Shown here: piece by piece, positions 42,097 through 51,567 of the stretch | Position numbering within the stretch: the stretch's first letter is position 1 | Layout of the letters: the number at the start of each line of letters is the position of its first letter | Assembly (NCBI RefSeq): GCF_943193095.1 | Contig: NZ_CALPCV010000003.1 | Location: 62,001-126,000 of the forward strand | From: Parasutterella muris | GTDB taxonomy: Bacteria; Pseudomonadota; Gammaproteobacteria; Burkholderiales; Burkholderiaceae_F | Direction of reading: 5' to 3' | Length of the DNA: 64,000 nt | Made by a program: the position numbers and the translations under genes | The notes under the pieces: generated by a model | What the model saw: the letters and a program-made list of their open reading frames with translations, nothing else | Told to the model about the DNA's origin: nothing | The model's database searches: none

Positions 42097-42800
42097 TTGG
42101 CGGTCTCTCCTTTGGCGCGCGGCAGGGGATTCTTAGTAATGCTGAGCATGACAGAGGCAAGCGCGCAGAATGCGATGGCTATAGCCAGAGCGTTTTCTGC
42201 GCTGATCATACGAGCTGCGGCGTAGGCTTCTAAAGAGATCCAAAGCGGAGAGCTGCTGATTCTGCCTCTCCATTGTTCGCACAGCAGCATGGCAAAGAGG
42301 CTCGTGAGGACAAAATCAAATCCGGCCAGTTCGATATTGGTGCCTGCGCCGATTAAACCTCCGAGTATGCTTCCGAGAATCCACCACATCCAGTCAAAGA
42401 CAGCGAGGTACACCAGCTTATTAACCGGGCTTTTCTTAGGTTCAGTCGTGAGAAGCGAGTAAGTTTCATCAGTCAGGAGGAAGGCGACGACCCATTTTTT
42501 CCAACCGGTATCTTTAAAGCGGTCGAGAAGGGAGAGGCCGTAGAACACATGCCTTAAATTGACGACCGCGGTGGCGAAAGCGATGGACGCGACGGACATA
42601 TCCGCGGCGAGCATCGGAATCATCATGTACTGAACGGCGCCGCCGTAGATCAAAGCCGAGCTGATGCCCGGAAGCCACCACGGTCCTCCCGCCTGTACGA
42701 AGAGAAAGCCGAATACCACGCCGAGCGGAATGTATCCCATCATGACCGGGATGGACGCTTTAAAGGCGGATAACACTAAGGAATTTTCCTGCTGATTCAT
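42093..42800 (-). CDS. azlC: branched-chain amino acid exporter AzlC
   Basis: The 235-residue polytopic membrane protein carries the AzlC hallmarks: SIPVMMGYIPLGVVFGFLFVQAG at the N-terminus, SALIYGGAVQYMMIPMLAA and AVVNLRHVFYGLSLLDRF, with FLLTDETYSLL. AzlCD pairs export branched-chain amino acids or analogues. It overlaps azlD by four bases. Confidence 0.88.
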   Translation of the reverse strand: MNQQENSLVLSAFKASIPVMMGYIPLGVVFGFLFVQAGGPWWLPGISSALIYGGAVQYMMIPMLAADMSVASIAFATAVVNLRHVFYGLSLLDRFKDTGWKKWVVAFLLTDETYSLLTTEPKKSPVNKLVYLAVFDWMWWILGSILGGLIGAGTNIELAGFDFVLTSLFAMLLCEQWRGRISSSPLWISLEAYAAARMISAENALAIAIAFCALASVMLSITKNPLPRAKGETAK

Positions 42801-42995
42801 TTTTGTTTCTGGTTTGAGGATAAGAAAATTTTAATACGTCGCTCTTTCAAATTAGACGTTATGAAGGATTATTTGTTTCGATCAGGGGTGTGTTTACCAG
42901 GATAGAGCATATAACGGAGAAGTGCCTGTGATTTTCCAATTCAGTGTGTACGTTGGGGAAAACAAATATCCAAGACTTACAGCTGGGAGCATGGC

Positions 42996-43178
42996 AACGC
43001 GCTTCTCAATTCAGTCTTTATGTTTCTTGGTCTTCCGTTTGTGCTGATTCTGGGATTTCTGTGTCTGGATGAGTTCCCAAAGACGCATCAGCTTGTCGGC
43101 ATTGCCTTAATTCTGACCAGTGCAGTGTTCAGCTATTTCGCGGTCGGAAAACTCTTCAAGTCCTCCAAAGGCGTTTAG
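42996..43178 (+). pseudogene. C-terminal remnant of a DMT/EamA transporter
   Basis: An open stretch reads NALLNSVFMFLGLPFVLILG, then FLCLDEFPKTHQLVGIALILTSA, then FSYFAVGKLFKSSKGV and a stop at 43176. This is the last two helices of an EamA repeat without the rest of the gene. It lies at the edge of the IS-rich island and no start signal is present. The rest of 42801-43390 holds nothing I can name. Confidence 0.5.
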
Positions 43179-43432
43179 TCGTTCAATTCTGGTTTCAATA
43201 GGAGATGTTCGGTATTCTGCGTGTCGGAAGAAACTCGTATTCAACCTCAAAGCCAGTCAATCAATTAGCACGTGAAAAACACGATACTCAAGTCCCTTAT
43301 ATTTCCTTTCCCTCCTCTTGAAAGGTTTGGAAAACCACTGCTTATCTCTGTCCTCGTATCTCCGGGAAATCTGCTTGTCGGATCGCCGAATGAACTGCCC
43401 CCTGAAAATGCGACACTTGGCAAGGAGGCACC

Positions 43433-44920
43433 TTGAAGAGGAAGATATTTTCTCTTGAGACCAAAAGGTTGGTTCAATCCTTATTCGATGAAATGAAGAT
43501 GTATCGAGAGATTGAACAACTATCGGGTGTTCCGTAAGATATTTTGCGTTTATGGAAGGCTAAATCCCTCTTGAGCAGTGATTGGATTGCCTCTGAAGAG
43601 CGACAATCCCTGCTTTCCACCATTGAAAGCAAAGAAATAGTTAAGCTGCATGGTCAAGGCCTGTCCTGTACTAAGCTTGCAATTCAATTTGGCGTTTATA
43701 GAGGTACTATAAAGTCCGTCATAACCCAGTCCCGAAAGAACGAGATATCCAAAAGGGCCGTATCTCGGGCTTTCACAAGTTCTATTGCGGCACAAGTTAT
43801 GGAAGGGAAGTTTCGTTCCTCGCTAAAGGCAGCTGAGTTCTATGGTCTGGAACCACGTTCGGTTCAACGACGGGTTAAATCCGAATTAAAAAATCGCAAA
43901 GGATGTGCAATAGTTGGAGATAGCAGCAGATCCGGAGACGAGCATATGCACTGCTTAATTACGTCCGTCTTAGCCTGTACATTTGCAATCAAAGAGTGGA
44001 TTACCAAAAACTTTAATTTAAAAGACCACTCTGAATCAAATATTGTCTCAATCGTTGAGTCTTTAAAAGGCAAAGGAGTGCCAATAAAGGAGGCCTGCTC
44101 CTGGCTAGGAATCCATCGGAGCACGTTTTACAGGAAGCGGCAAAAACAATTAAGAGCTGAAGAAAATGATCCCTTAGTCACTCAGATTTCTGAGCTCCAA
44201 AAACGTCGTAATTTTGCTTACGGAGCAAAGCGAATGGCGGTGTATTTGCGCAAACTAAATGGCTTTGCCATTAATAACCATAAACGCGTCGCCAGACTCA
44301 TGAGGCTGCATGGCTTAAATTCAAGAGTCCGCCCAAAGCGCAGAATCTATTACAAGACCGAATTGCTTGAGCCTGTTCAGGAACCTTTGTACAACATGCT
44401 GAAACGAGATTTCTCTTCATCCGGGCCGATGACAAAACTTGTCACGGGCATGAGTTTTGTCCCGGTAAGAGAGGGCGGGGTTGTGCTGAGCGTGATCAAA
44501 GATTTATTTAACCATAAGATAGTTGCTTGGGAAACTGGTTCGAGTGCAACGCTGCAATTAGCGTTAGCTACGTCAGATAAGCTTCCGACGAAGGAAGGAC
44601 TGTTGCCATCAGATTGTGTCATCCACAGCGATAGAGGTGGAACCTATACAAGTATGTCCTGCGTGAAAGCAGTGAGAAAACTCGGAGCCCGTCCGAGCTA
44701 TTCTAGGAAAGGATATTTCCTTGCCAATGCAAGCATGGAAACGTTTTACGGGCATATGAAAAGTGAGACGTTCCGCAGAATGACTACGCAGGAAAGAATA
44801 GAGCTGACGAGAGCAAAGGCTCAGGAAATCATCGTTGACTACATCACGTGGTACAACACTGAGCGCATTTAACGCTCTTTAGGGTATGTATCGCCGGAGG
44901 AGTTCAAAGGCAGCATGTAA
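43433..44920 (+). pseudogene. IS3-type transposase, multiply inactivated
   Basis: One continuous frame from TTG 43433 (after AAGGAGG) to TAA 44918 encodes an HTH region, then a DDE/rve integrase domain. It is damaged in three ways. TAA at 43535 interrupts codon 35. The first catalytic Asp is Gly (LVTGMSFVP where TDxTY is expected). A TAA at 44870 cuts the ending (YNTERI*RSLGYVSPEEFKG). The other catalytic residues remain (HSDRGGTYTS; NASMETFYGHMKSE). The element cannot move on its own. Confidence 0.85.
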
Positions 44921-44977
44921 TTCCGGCTACCGATTGATATCCGGCTAGTTCGCTAAGAAAAGTGAGCGCAAAAAACG

Positions 44978-45038
44978 ATGCGTTAGGGGAGATTTTGTCT
45001 TTCAGCTACGCTTTCAGACAAAATCTCCCCTAACGCAT
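44978..45038. repeat. 23-bp perfect inverted repeat inside the IS
   Basis: Arms 44978-45000 and 45016-45038 are exactly complementary over 23 bases, separated by a 15-base loop. It lies after the transposase, before the right terminal repeat. It would form a very stable hairpin in RNA or single-stranded DNA. It could be a read-through-blocking terminator of the IS or a small inserted palindromic element. Confidence 0.8.
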
Positions 45039-45200
45039 AGGAAAATACAATAGGAAATAGCAGAGCTTGTTGCATGTAAGGTAAAATCTAAAGGAATTCT
45101 ATTTGTTCTACTACTTTTACGCGCTAACTGTCGCAGTCTATGGGGGCAGTTCACGCGACGGGTCACTAAACTTGTCGTTTGACAAAATACTTTCCCCGAT

Positions 45201-45599
45201 AATCTTAAATATGAAGACATCGTCAAAGTATATTCAAATTTTTATACAAATGATATGCTTAAGGATGAATATCTGAGATTAGCCAATTTAGATGCTATTG
45301 CATTAATTTCAGAATTCGACCGTACTGGGAGTAGACGTCTAATTGACGCTGCAGATTTGTTACTATCTTGTATTCAGTAAGTTGCCTCGGATGGAGAGGA
45401 TAATGAGATATACGCTGTCAATAGACTTCAGATAAAGAAACGACTGGGAAATGAATTTTCAGATGAAGAGAAGGGCTTCTTAGTTGTACACGCGAACGGA
45501 GATAATCTCCAAATCGCTTTTGGAGTTTATGTATTGATGGGTATTAAACAGAAAACTCAGCAACTTTGGGACAAGTTCTCTAAACCTGAGAAAAAGTGA
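45201..45599 (+). pseudogene. decayed gene before the type III RM genes
   Basis: A coherent protein-like frame of 133 codons (NLKYEDIVKVYSNFYTND...; EDNEIYAVNRLQIKKRLGNEF...; GVYVLMGIKQKTQQLWDKF) ends at TGA 45597 and contains one in-frame TAA at 45378. No start is visible, and the left part was probably lost when the IS arrived. Its AT-rich codons match the following mod gene, so it was part of the same imported segment. Family unknown. Confidence 0.5.
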
Positions 45600-45651
45600 T
45601 AGAAGGATATTCTACCTACCACTTTTTGGAACAATTATAACACTTATAATT

Positions 45652-47634
45652 ATGGATAAACTAAGAATGCAAAGCCGTGATGTGGTAGGCGGGAATGTGA
45701 AGAAGATTGCCGCGTTGTTTCCGCAGTGCGTCACTGAACGAATAGGTAAGGACGGCATGGCCGAGCTCGCCATCGACTTCGATAAGCTACGCGCCGAGCT
45801 GTCGAACGAAATGCTCGATGAAGGCGAGGAGCGTTATCAATTTACGTGGCCCGACAAGCGTGCGGCATCGCGCCTCGCCAATGAGCCTATAAACAAGACT
45901 CTGCGTCCATGCCGAGAGGAATCTGTGGGGAAAGATGGCACTCCCGGCGGTTTTGATTCTGAAAATCTCTACATTGAGGGAGATAATCTTGACGTGCTCA
46001 AAGTTCTCCGTGAGACATATCTCGGACGGGTAAAAATGATTTATATTGACCCTCCGTATAACACGGGCAATGACTTCGTCTATAACGATGACTTTGCGCA
46101 GGGTAAAGAGGATTTCGAGCAACGCAATGGTTTGTTTGATGAAGAAGGCAATCAAACAATAGACCCCATGCAACGCAACACAGAAGCCAATGGTCGCTTT
46201 CATACCGATTGGCTGAACATGATATATCCTCGCCTCAAAGTTGCTCGTGATTTACTCTCAGATGATGGTGTCATCTTCATTTCTATTGATGAGAATGAAT
46301 ATGATAATCTCCACAAAATTTGCTCTGAGATATTTGGAGAAAGGAACGTAATTGGAACTATAATTGTTCAAAGTAATCCCAGAGGCTCTATGTCGTCTGC
46401 TGAAATTGCAGAATTACATGAATATGTAATTTTGTGTTCTAAAAACCGGGAGTTATCTTCAATTATAGGGCACAAACTCTCCGAGGATATGATATCTGAG
46501 TATAAATATTCCGACGTTAATGGGCAGTATAGACTCTTAGGATTAAGAATGAGAGGTGGTTTTTGGAGACGTACAGATAGACCTAAATTATATTTTCCTC
46601 TGTACATCAATCCTATTTCTAAGGAGGTGTCTTTAAATAAAGATGGCTCTTTCTCTATACAAGTTTTTCCCATACAAATTTCTACTGGCGAAGAGGGAAC
46701 TTGGAGGTGGTCTAAGGAAAAAATTATGGCAGATGGCAGTGAGCTTGTTGGAAAACAAGTAAAACGGGATGGCGAAAAAGTATGGGATATTTTTCAGAAA
46801 GATTATTTAGACAAAGATAGTGTAAAGCGAACGAAAGCAAAGAGTATTTGGAATGAACCTGAAATGAATTATCAAAATGGAACTAATAATATAAAGTCTT
46901 TATTAGGTAATTCAAAACTTTTTGAATACTCTAAACCAACTTTTCTCATCAATCAAATGCTAGAAATGATTGATACTGAAAATTCCATCATTCTCGACTT
47001 CTTCAGTGGAAGTGCCACCACAGCACATGCTGTTATGAAACTCAACTCTGAGGACGGAAGCAATCGCAAGTTTATAATGGTGCAGCTTCCCGAAGTCACG
47101 GATGAAAAGAGTGAGGCTCACAAAGTCGGCTATGCCAACATTTGTGAAATAGGCAAGGAACGCATCCGCCGCGCAGGAAAGAAAGTCAAAGAGGAAGCAG
47201 GTCTGCAAGGTCAAGACCTTGACACCGGCTTCCGTGTCCTCAAACTCGACTCGTCAAATATGGAAGACGTGTTCTATACTCCTGAAAAGTTTGATCCTTC
47301 GCTGTTTGATGGTCTTGTGAATAACATCAAGGCAGATCGTACACCGGAAGACCTGTTGTTCCAAGTAATGCTTGACCTTGGCATTGAACTCTCTGCCAAG
47401 ATAGAGCAAAAAGAAATAGCAGGTAAAAAGGTGTTCTCTGTTGACGATGATTACCTGCTCGCTTGTTTCGACACGGACGTTAACGAAACTACTATCGAAG
47501 AAATGGCGAAACTGCTACCCACGCACCTTGTCATTCGCGATGCATCTGCCGCTAACGACAATGTGCTTGATAATTTCGACCAAATCATCGAATCTTATTC
47601 TAACGAAAAGAAGATAACAACCCATATCCTCTAA
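45652..47634 (+). CDS. mod: type III restriction-modification methyltransferase (Mod)
   Basis: Mod methylates adenine in a non-palindromic site and supplies DNA recognition to the Mod2Res complex. The 660-residue product has the order of beta-class N6-adenine methyltransferases: motif IV DPPY at 133-136 (MIYIDPPYNTGND), then a variable target-recognition region, then the SAM motif DFFSGSATTAHAV near 450. The ATG has no Shine-Dalgarno sequence, unlike almost every other gene here, and the codons are AT-richer. Both suggest transfer, perhaps from Bacteroidota, where leaderless-like starts are usual. The res gene begins six bases after the stop. Confidence 0.9.
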   Translation: MDKLRMQSRDVVGGNVKKIAALFPQCVTERIGKDGMAELAIDFDKLRAELSNEMLDEGEERYQFTWPDKRAASRLANEPINKTLRPCREESVGKDGTPGGFDSENLYIEGDNLDVLKVLRETYLGRVKMIYIDPPYNTGNDFVYNDDFAQGKEDFEQRNGLFDEEGNQTIDPMQRNTEANGRFHTDWLNMIYPRLKVARDLLSDDGVIFISIDENEYDNLHKICSEIFGERNVIGTIIVQSNPRGSMSSAEIAELHEYVILCSKNRELSSIIGHKLSEDMISEYKYSDVNGQYRLLGLRMRGGFWRRTDRPKLYFPLYINPISKEVSLNKDGSFSIQVFPIQISTGEEGTWRWSKEKIMADGSELVGKQVKRDGEKVWDIFQKDYLDKDSVKRTKAKSIWNEPEMNYQNGTNNIKSLLGNSKLFEYSKPTFLINQMLEMIDTENSIILDFFSGSATTAHAVMKLNSEDGSNRKFIMVQLPEVTDEKSEAHKVGYANICEIGKERIRRAGKKVKEEAGLQGQDLDTGFRVLKLDSSNMEDVFYTPEKFDPSLFDGLVNNIKADRTPEDLLFQVMLDLGIELSAKIEQKEIAGKKVFSVDDDYLLACFDTDVNETTIEEMAKLLPTHLVIRDASAANDNVLDNFDQIIESYSNEKKITTHIL

Positions 47635-47639
47635 GCTTG

Positions 47640-50600
47640 ATGAAATTTCAATTTAAGATACAGGGGTATCAGACCGAGGCTGTCGAGGATACGGTGAACG
47701 TGTTCCGCGGTCAGCCGAAAAGAGACCCGAAACATTACCGTCGAGACATCGGCAGGATAGCCCAAGGTTCTATCTTCTTCGAAGATGAAGAAGACGGCTA
47801 TCGCAATGCCGATGTGGAACTCGATAAAAAGCAGCTCCTTGACAATATCAGGGAGATGCAGATCAGAAACCAAATCGTGCCGAGCACATCTCTTGCCCTC
47901 GGACATGGCGTTGTGAATCTCGATATCGAAATGGAGACTGGCACTGGTAAGACTTACGTCTATATTAAAACGATGTTTGAACTAAATAAGCAATATGGCT
48001 GGAGTAAGTTCATTATCGTTGTGCCGAGCATCGCTATACGAGAGGGTGTCGCTAAATCTTTCAGTATGCTTGAAGACCATTTTATGGAGCATTACGGAAA
48101 GAAAGCCCGTTGGTTTGTCTATAACAGTTCCAACCTCAATCAGCTCGACCAGTTCTCGCAAGACAGCGGGATCTCTGTTATGATTATTAATATCCAGGCT
48201 TTTGCAACATCAATGAAAGAGGGTGGCAAAAGCAAGGAGAGTCGCATCATCTACTCAAAGCGTGACGAATTTGGCTCTCGACGTCCGATTGATGTCATAG
48301 CAGCCAACCGTCCTATTATCATTATGGACGAACCTCAGAAGATGGAGGGTGCAGCTACTCAGTCCGCGCTGGCAAAGTTCAAACCACTCTTTGTGCTTAA
48401 CTATTCCGCAACCCATAAGACCAAACACGATACCATATACGCACTTGACGCTTATGATGCTTACAAGGAGCAACTTGTAAAGCGTATTCAGGTGCAAGGC
48501 TTTGAAGTCAGGAACCTCAAAGGCACGAGCAAGTATATGTATATCGACGGAATTGTGTTGTCTCCAAACCACGCCCCGGAAGTCCGCATAGAATTGGAGT
48601 GCAAGCGTAAAGACGGATCAATCCGACGTGAAATAAGGAAATTTGGCGTAAACGATTCTCTCGCCGCTGCATCGGGTCTTGCCCAATATAATGATTTCGT
48701 TATTACAGACATCAATCCTCGCGGTCGAGGGTCAGTTACCTTCCTTAACGGTGATACTCTATATTGTGGAGAGGTCGTTGGCGACACTAACGAGGAAGCA
48801 ATGCAACGTGTTCAGATTCGCCAGACAATTATTGCACATCTTCAAAAAGAAAATGAACTTTTCAATCGTGGCATCAAGTGCTTGTCGCTTTTCTTCATTG
48901 ATGAAGTAAGCCACTATCGTCTGTATGATGATGAAGGTAATGAGGTGAAGGGTAAATTCCAAAAGATATTTGAGGAGGAATACGCCAGGATTATTAATGA
49001 CTTTATCACCGTCTTTGATACTCCATACGATAATTACCTGCGCAGTTTCAAACCCTGCGAAACGCACAAGGGTTACTTCTCTATCGACAAGAAAGGGCGT
49101 ACGGTGAACTCCGAAACCAAGCGCGGCTCAGACATATCGGACGACATCTCAGCCTACGATCTTATTCTCAAGAATAAAGAACGTCTATTGAGTTTTGAGG
49201 AACCGACTCGCTTTATTTTCTCCCATTCCGCACTCCGCGAAGGTTGGGATAATCCCAACGTATTCCAAATATGTACGTTGCGCCACAGTAATTCAACCAC
49301 AGCCAAGCGTCAGGAGGTAGGACGCGGCTTGCGTATATGCGTTGACATGAACGGTATTCGCCAAGACAAGGAATTACTCGGTGATGATGTGCATGAGGTA
49401 AACCAACTTACCGTTATTGCCAACGAGAGTTATACCGACTTCACCACAGCACTTCAACGCGAAACCCGCGAGGCTCTGCGCAACCGTGTAACAGCAGCAT
49501 CACAGGATTATTTCATCGGCAAAGTGGTAGTGGATTCCAACGGAGAAAAGCATACCATTGACTTGATGGATACCACTCTAATTTTAGGTTATCTGTATCA
49601 GAGCGGATATATTACGCGAAATGGTAATCTGACACCAAAATATCACGCTGATGCAAAAGCTGATGAGTTGATGATTTTGCCGGAAGATTCTCCTATAAAG
49701 AAAATTGAAATCGGTATGCAGAAACTTATTGCCGGTATCTTCAATCCCAAAGTTCTTGAAGAGATGGTAGAGGAAGTTTCTCCGACTACTGCGGCAAATG
49801 AACTTAATAACAATTTCACTGACAAACGATTCCAAAAACTCTGGAATGAGATTAATCATAAATACGTCTATACTGTTCATTATGACAGCGAGGAACTGAT
49901 TGAAAAGGCTATCGCTAACCTTAAGAAGAACCTCACAGTTACCAAACTACAGTATGTTATGGTTACAGGCGACCAAGATAAGGAAAACGTAACAGAGTTT
50001 GGTAACACGAAATCTACCACTCGCGAACTGACTGACATTTCCACTTCGTCAGTGCCTTATGATGTTGTCGGAGACATTGCTAAAGGTGCACGATTAACAC
50101 GGCGCACGGTTGTTAAAATTCTAAAGGGTATAGGCATTAAGGCCTTGTTGTTCAAGAACAACCCTGAGGAATTCATCCGCAATGTCATTAAGACCATCAG
50201 AGCGGAAAAGGCGACTATGATTGTAGATCATATTACCTACAATCCGACTAAGGCAGATCCATACGACAGCACTATCTTTGTGCCTGAGCATAGGCTTAAT
50301 GTCAACAAGGCAGTCGAGTTGTCAAAACACATTACCCCATATGTAGCCTATGACAGTGACGAAGAGAAAAAATTTGCACAGGGTCTGGAAGGTGCAAGGG
50401 AGGTTCTGATTTTCGCCAAACTTCCCCGCAAACTCAAAATTCCTACACCCGTCGGATACTATGCACCTGACTGGGCGATAGTTTTCGAGGAGGGTGCAGT
50501 TCGCCATGTGTTCTTTGTTGCCGAAACCAAAGGCTCACTCGACAAGATGGAACTTCGTGGCGTAGAACTTGCCAAAACAGAGTGTGCTAAACGCCTATTC

Positions 50601-50684
50601 AACTCGATCTCGACTAATACGACTCGATATGGTGTCGTTGACAAATTCGATAAACTATACGACATAATCAACGGAATAGATTAG
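47640..50684 (+). CDS. res: type III restriction enzyme, Res subunit
   Basis: Res is the ATP-driven translocase and endonuclease of type III systems. The product (1014 residues from ATG 47640) has superfamily 2 helicase motifs: I ETGTGKTYVYIK (99-110), II IIMDEPQKM, III NYSATH, VI QEVGRGLRI. Its C-terminal PD-(D/E)XK nuclease domain has YYAPDWAIVFE and VFFVAETKG (the D...E-x-K core). All appear intact, so the system may be active. A TTG just before the ATG is an alternative start. It ends in frame with a decayed DUF3791-like gene. Confidence 0.92.
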   Translation: MKFQFKIQGYQTEAVEDTVNVFRGQPKRDPKHYRRDIGRIAQGSIFFEDEEDGYRNADVELDKKQLLDNIREMQIRNQIVPSTSLALGHGVVNLDIEMETGTGKTYVYIKTMFELNKQYGWSKFIIVVPSIAIREGVAKSFSMLEDHFMEHYGKKARWFVYNSSNLNQLDQFSQDSGISVMIINIQAFATSMKEGGKSKESRIIYSKRDEFGSRRPIDVIAANRPIIIMDEPQKMEGAATQSALAKFKPLFVLNYSATHKTKHDTIYALDAYDAYKEQLVKRIQVQGFEVRNLKGTSKYMYIDGIVLSPNHAPEVRIELECKRKDGSIRREIRKFGVNDSLAAASGLAQYNDFVITDINPRGRGSVTFLNGDTLYCGEVVGDTNEEAMQRVQIRQTIIAHLQKENELFNRGIKCLSLFFIDEVSHYRLYDDEGNEVKGKFQKIFEEEYARIINDFITVFDTPYDNYLRSFKPCETHKGYFSIDKKGRTVNSETKRGSDISDDISAYDLILKNKERLLSFEEPTRFIFSHSALREGWDNPNVFQICTLRHSNSTTAKRQEVGRGLRICVDMNGIRQDKELLGDDVHEVNQLTVIANESYTDFTTALQRETREALRNRVTAASQDYFIGKVVVDSNGEKHTIDLMDTTLILGYLYQSGYITRNGNLTPKYHADAKADELMILPEDSPIKKIEIGMQKLIAGIFNPKVLEEMVEEVSPTTAANELNNNFTDKRFQKLWNEINHKYVYTVHYDSEELIEKAIANLKKNLTVTKLQYVMVTGDQDKENVTEFGNTKSTTRELTDISTSSVPYDVVGDIAKGARLTRRTVVKILKGIGIKALLFKNNPEEFIRNVIKTIRAEKATMIVDHITYNPTKADPYDSTIFVPEHRLNVNKAVELSKHITPYVAYDSDEEKKFAQGLEGAREVLIFAKLPRKLKIPTPVGYYAPDWAIVFEEGAVRHVFFVAETKGSLDKMELRGVELAKTECAKRLFNSISTNTTRYGVVDKFDKLYDIINGID

Positions 50685-50918
50685 GACACGGATACAGACA
50701 ACGACATTTACCGCAGGATTCATTTCGCTGTAATGGCGATTGAACGCGGAGCACGGAAATTGGGTATCTCTAGCAAGGAGATGCACGACCGATTGAGCGA
50801 ACAAGACTAAATCCAAAACAGGCTCATAAAAAGGTATGAGGAACTTCATACGCAAAGCCTCGATTAGGTTGCCGACGACATTAGCGAGACACTTCTAAAC
50901 TGGGAGGCTGGATTGTAG
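50685..50918 (+). pseudogene. DUF3791-like gene with two stops
   Basis: Directly after the res stop and in the same frame, the sequence reads HFAVMAIERGARKLGISSKE, MHDRLSEQD*, RLIKRYEELHTQSLD* and DDISETLLNWEAG*, with in-frame stops at 50808 and 50865. This is the DUF3791 pattern (AIE-x-GARKLG...YEELHTQ). Such genes usually travel in islands of gut Bacteroidota and Firmicutes. Confidence 0.6.
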
Positions 50919-50951
50919 TATCAGCCTTTAATAAATCTAATTGCCATAATA

Positions 50952-51160
50952 ATGAGCAAGAAGTCAATACGGTTTTTCAATGATCGCGAGGTGAGGGCGG
51001 TCTGGGATGACGAGAACAACTGCTGGTGGTTTCGGCTACTGACGTGGTGCGTGCTATCAATGATGAGCCGGACTATACGAAGGCCGGCAACTATTGGCGT
51101 TGGCTTAAGCAAAAGTTAAAACAGGATGGCGTTCAGTTCGTGAGCAGGGCGAACGCATAA
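50952..51160 (+). pseudogene. BRO/KilA-N-like gene fragment, frameshifted and cut by an IS
   Basis: ATG 50952 opens MSKKSIRFFNDREVRAVWDD and ENNCWWF, typical of the start of BRO-N antirepressor-like proteins. The matching continuation (ATDVVRAINDEPDYTKAGNYW, RWLKQKLKQDGVQFVS) is in another frame after about 51029. The coding sequence then enters the left end of the ISAs1 element at 51145. The gene is therefore broken twice. Confidence 0.6.
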
Positions 51161-51244
51161 ATTAATTTAAATTTTTGTTAAAAATAAACACAAAGGATCG
51201 TATTTCTTATATAATATACATATGTTTCATATGTAGTTAATATT

Positions 51245-51508
51245 ATGCCTAATGAAATAGATAAGAAAGAATTGGAAAGTATCATTCCGACCGGTTGTCG
51301 TCTCAACTGGGATAAACGGACCAATCGGTACTATGTTTTTAAATCTACTTATGTATACGATCAAAAGATTAAACGTGGCAGAGAAAAACGCACTCAGGTT
51401 GGCACCGTAGTAGATGGCAAATTTACCTACGCGAAAAGTTACCTTCTTAAACAGAAAGTGATTTCTTTAGAGGCAAAAATCAACACTGCTGATAATAAAA
51501 AACAGTAA
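51245..51508 (+). CDS. ISAs1-type element, N-terminal ORF A
   Basis: The 87-residue basic protein (TGCRLNWDKRTNRYYVFKST, GREKRTQVGTVVDGKFTYAK) looks like the DNA-binding N-terminal part of the same transposase. The coding sequence continues in the -1 frame right after a run of six A (AATAAAAAACAG, near 51497), giving TVRTACEEEISDTRQTGKVV and then the catalytic part. A -1 slip at the A run could fuse the two; a decay frameshift is equally possible. Confidence 0.55.
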   Translation: MPNEIDKKELESIIPTGCRLNWDKRTNRYYVFKSTYVYDQKIKRGREKRTQVGTVVDGKFTYAKSYLLKQKVISLEAKINTADNKKQ

Positions 51509-51567
51509 AAACTGTACGTACGGCTTGTGAAGAAGAAATTAGCGACACAAGACAGACCGGGAAAGTT

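Larger units (their letters stand above)
43391..45153 (+). mobile_element. degenerate IS3-family-type element, 1.76 kb
   Basis: The ends are matching inverted repeats: the left begins TGAACTGCCCCC and the right, read inwards, begins TGAACTGCCCCC; both continue after four variable bases with TGCGACA. No short target duplication is seen at the two junctions. The transposase inside is inactivated, and the right part carries a separate 23-bp perfect inverted repeat (44978-45038). Confidence 0.75.

Noticed and set aside
43544..44872. A 442-codon ORF taken as an intact transposase
   Set aside because: It is the middle part of a longer frame bounded by two nonsense codons and lacks the first catalytic Asp.
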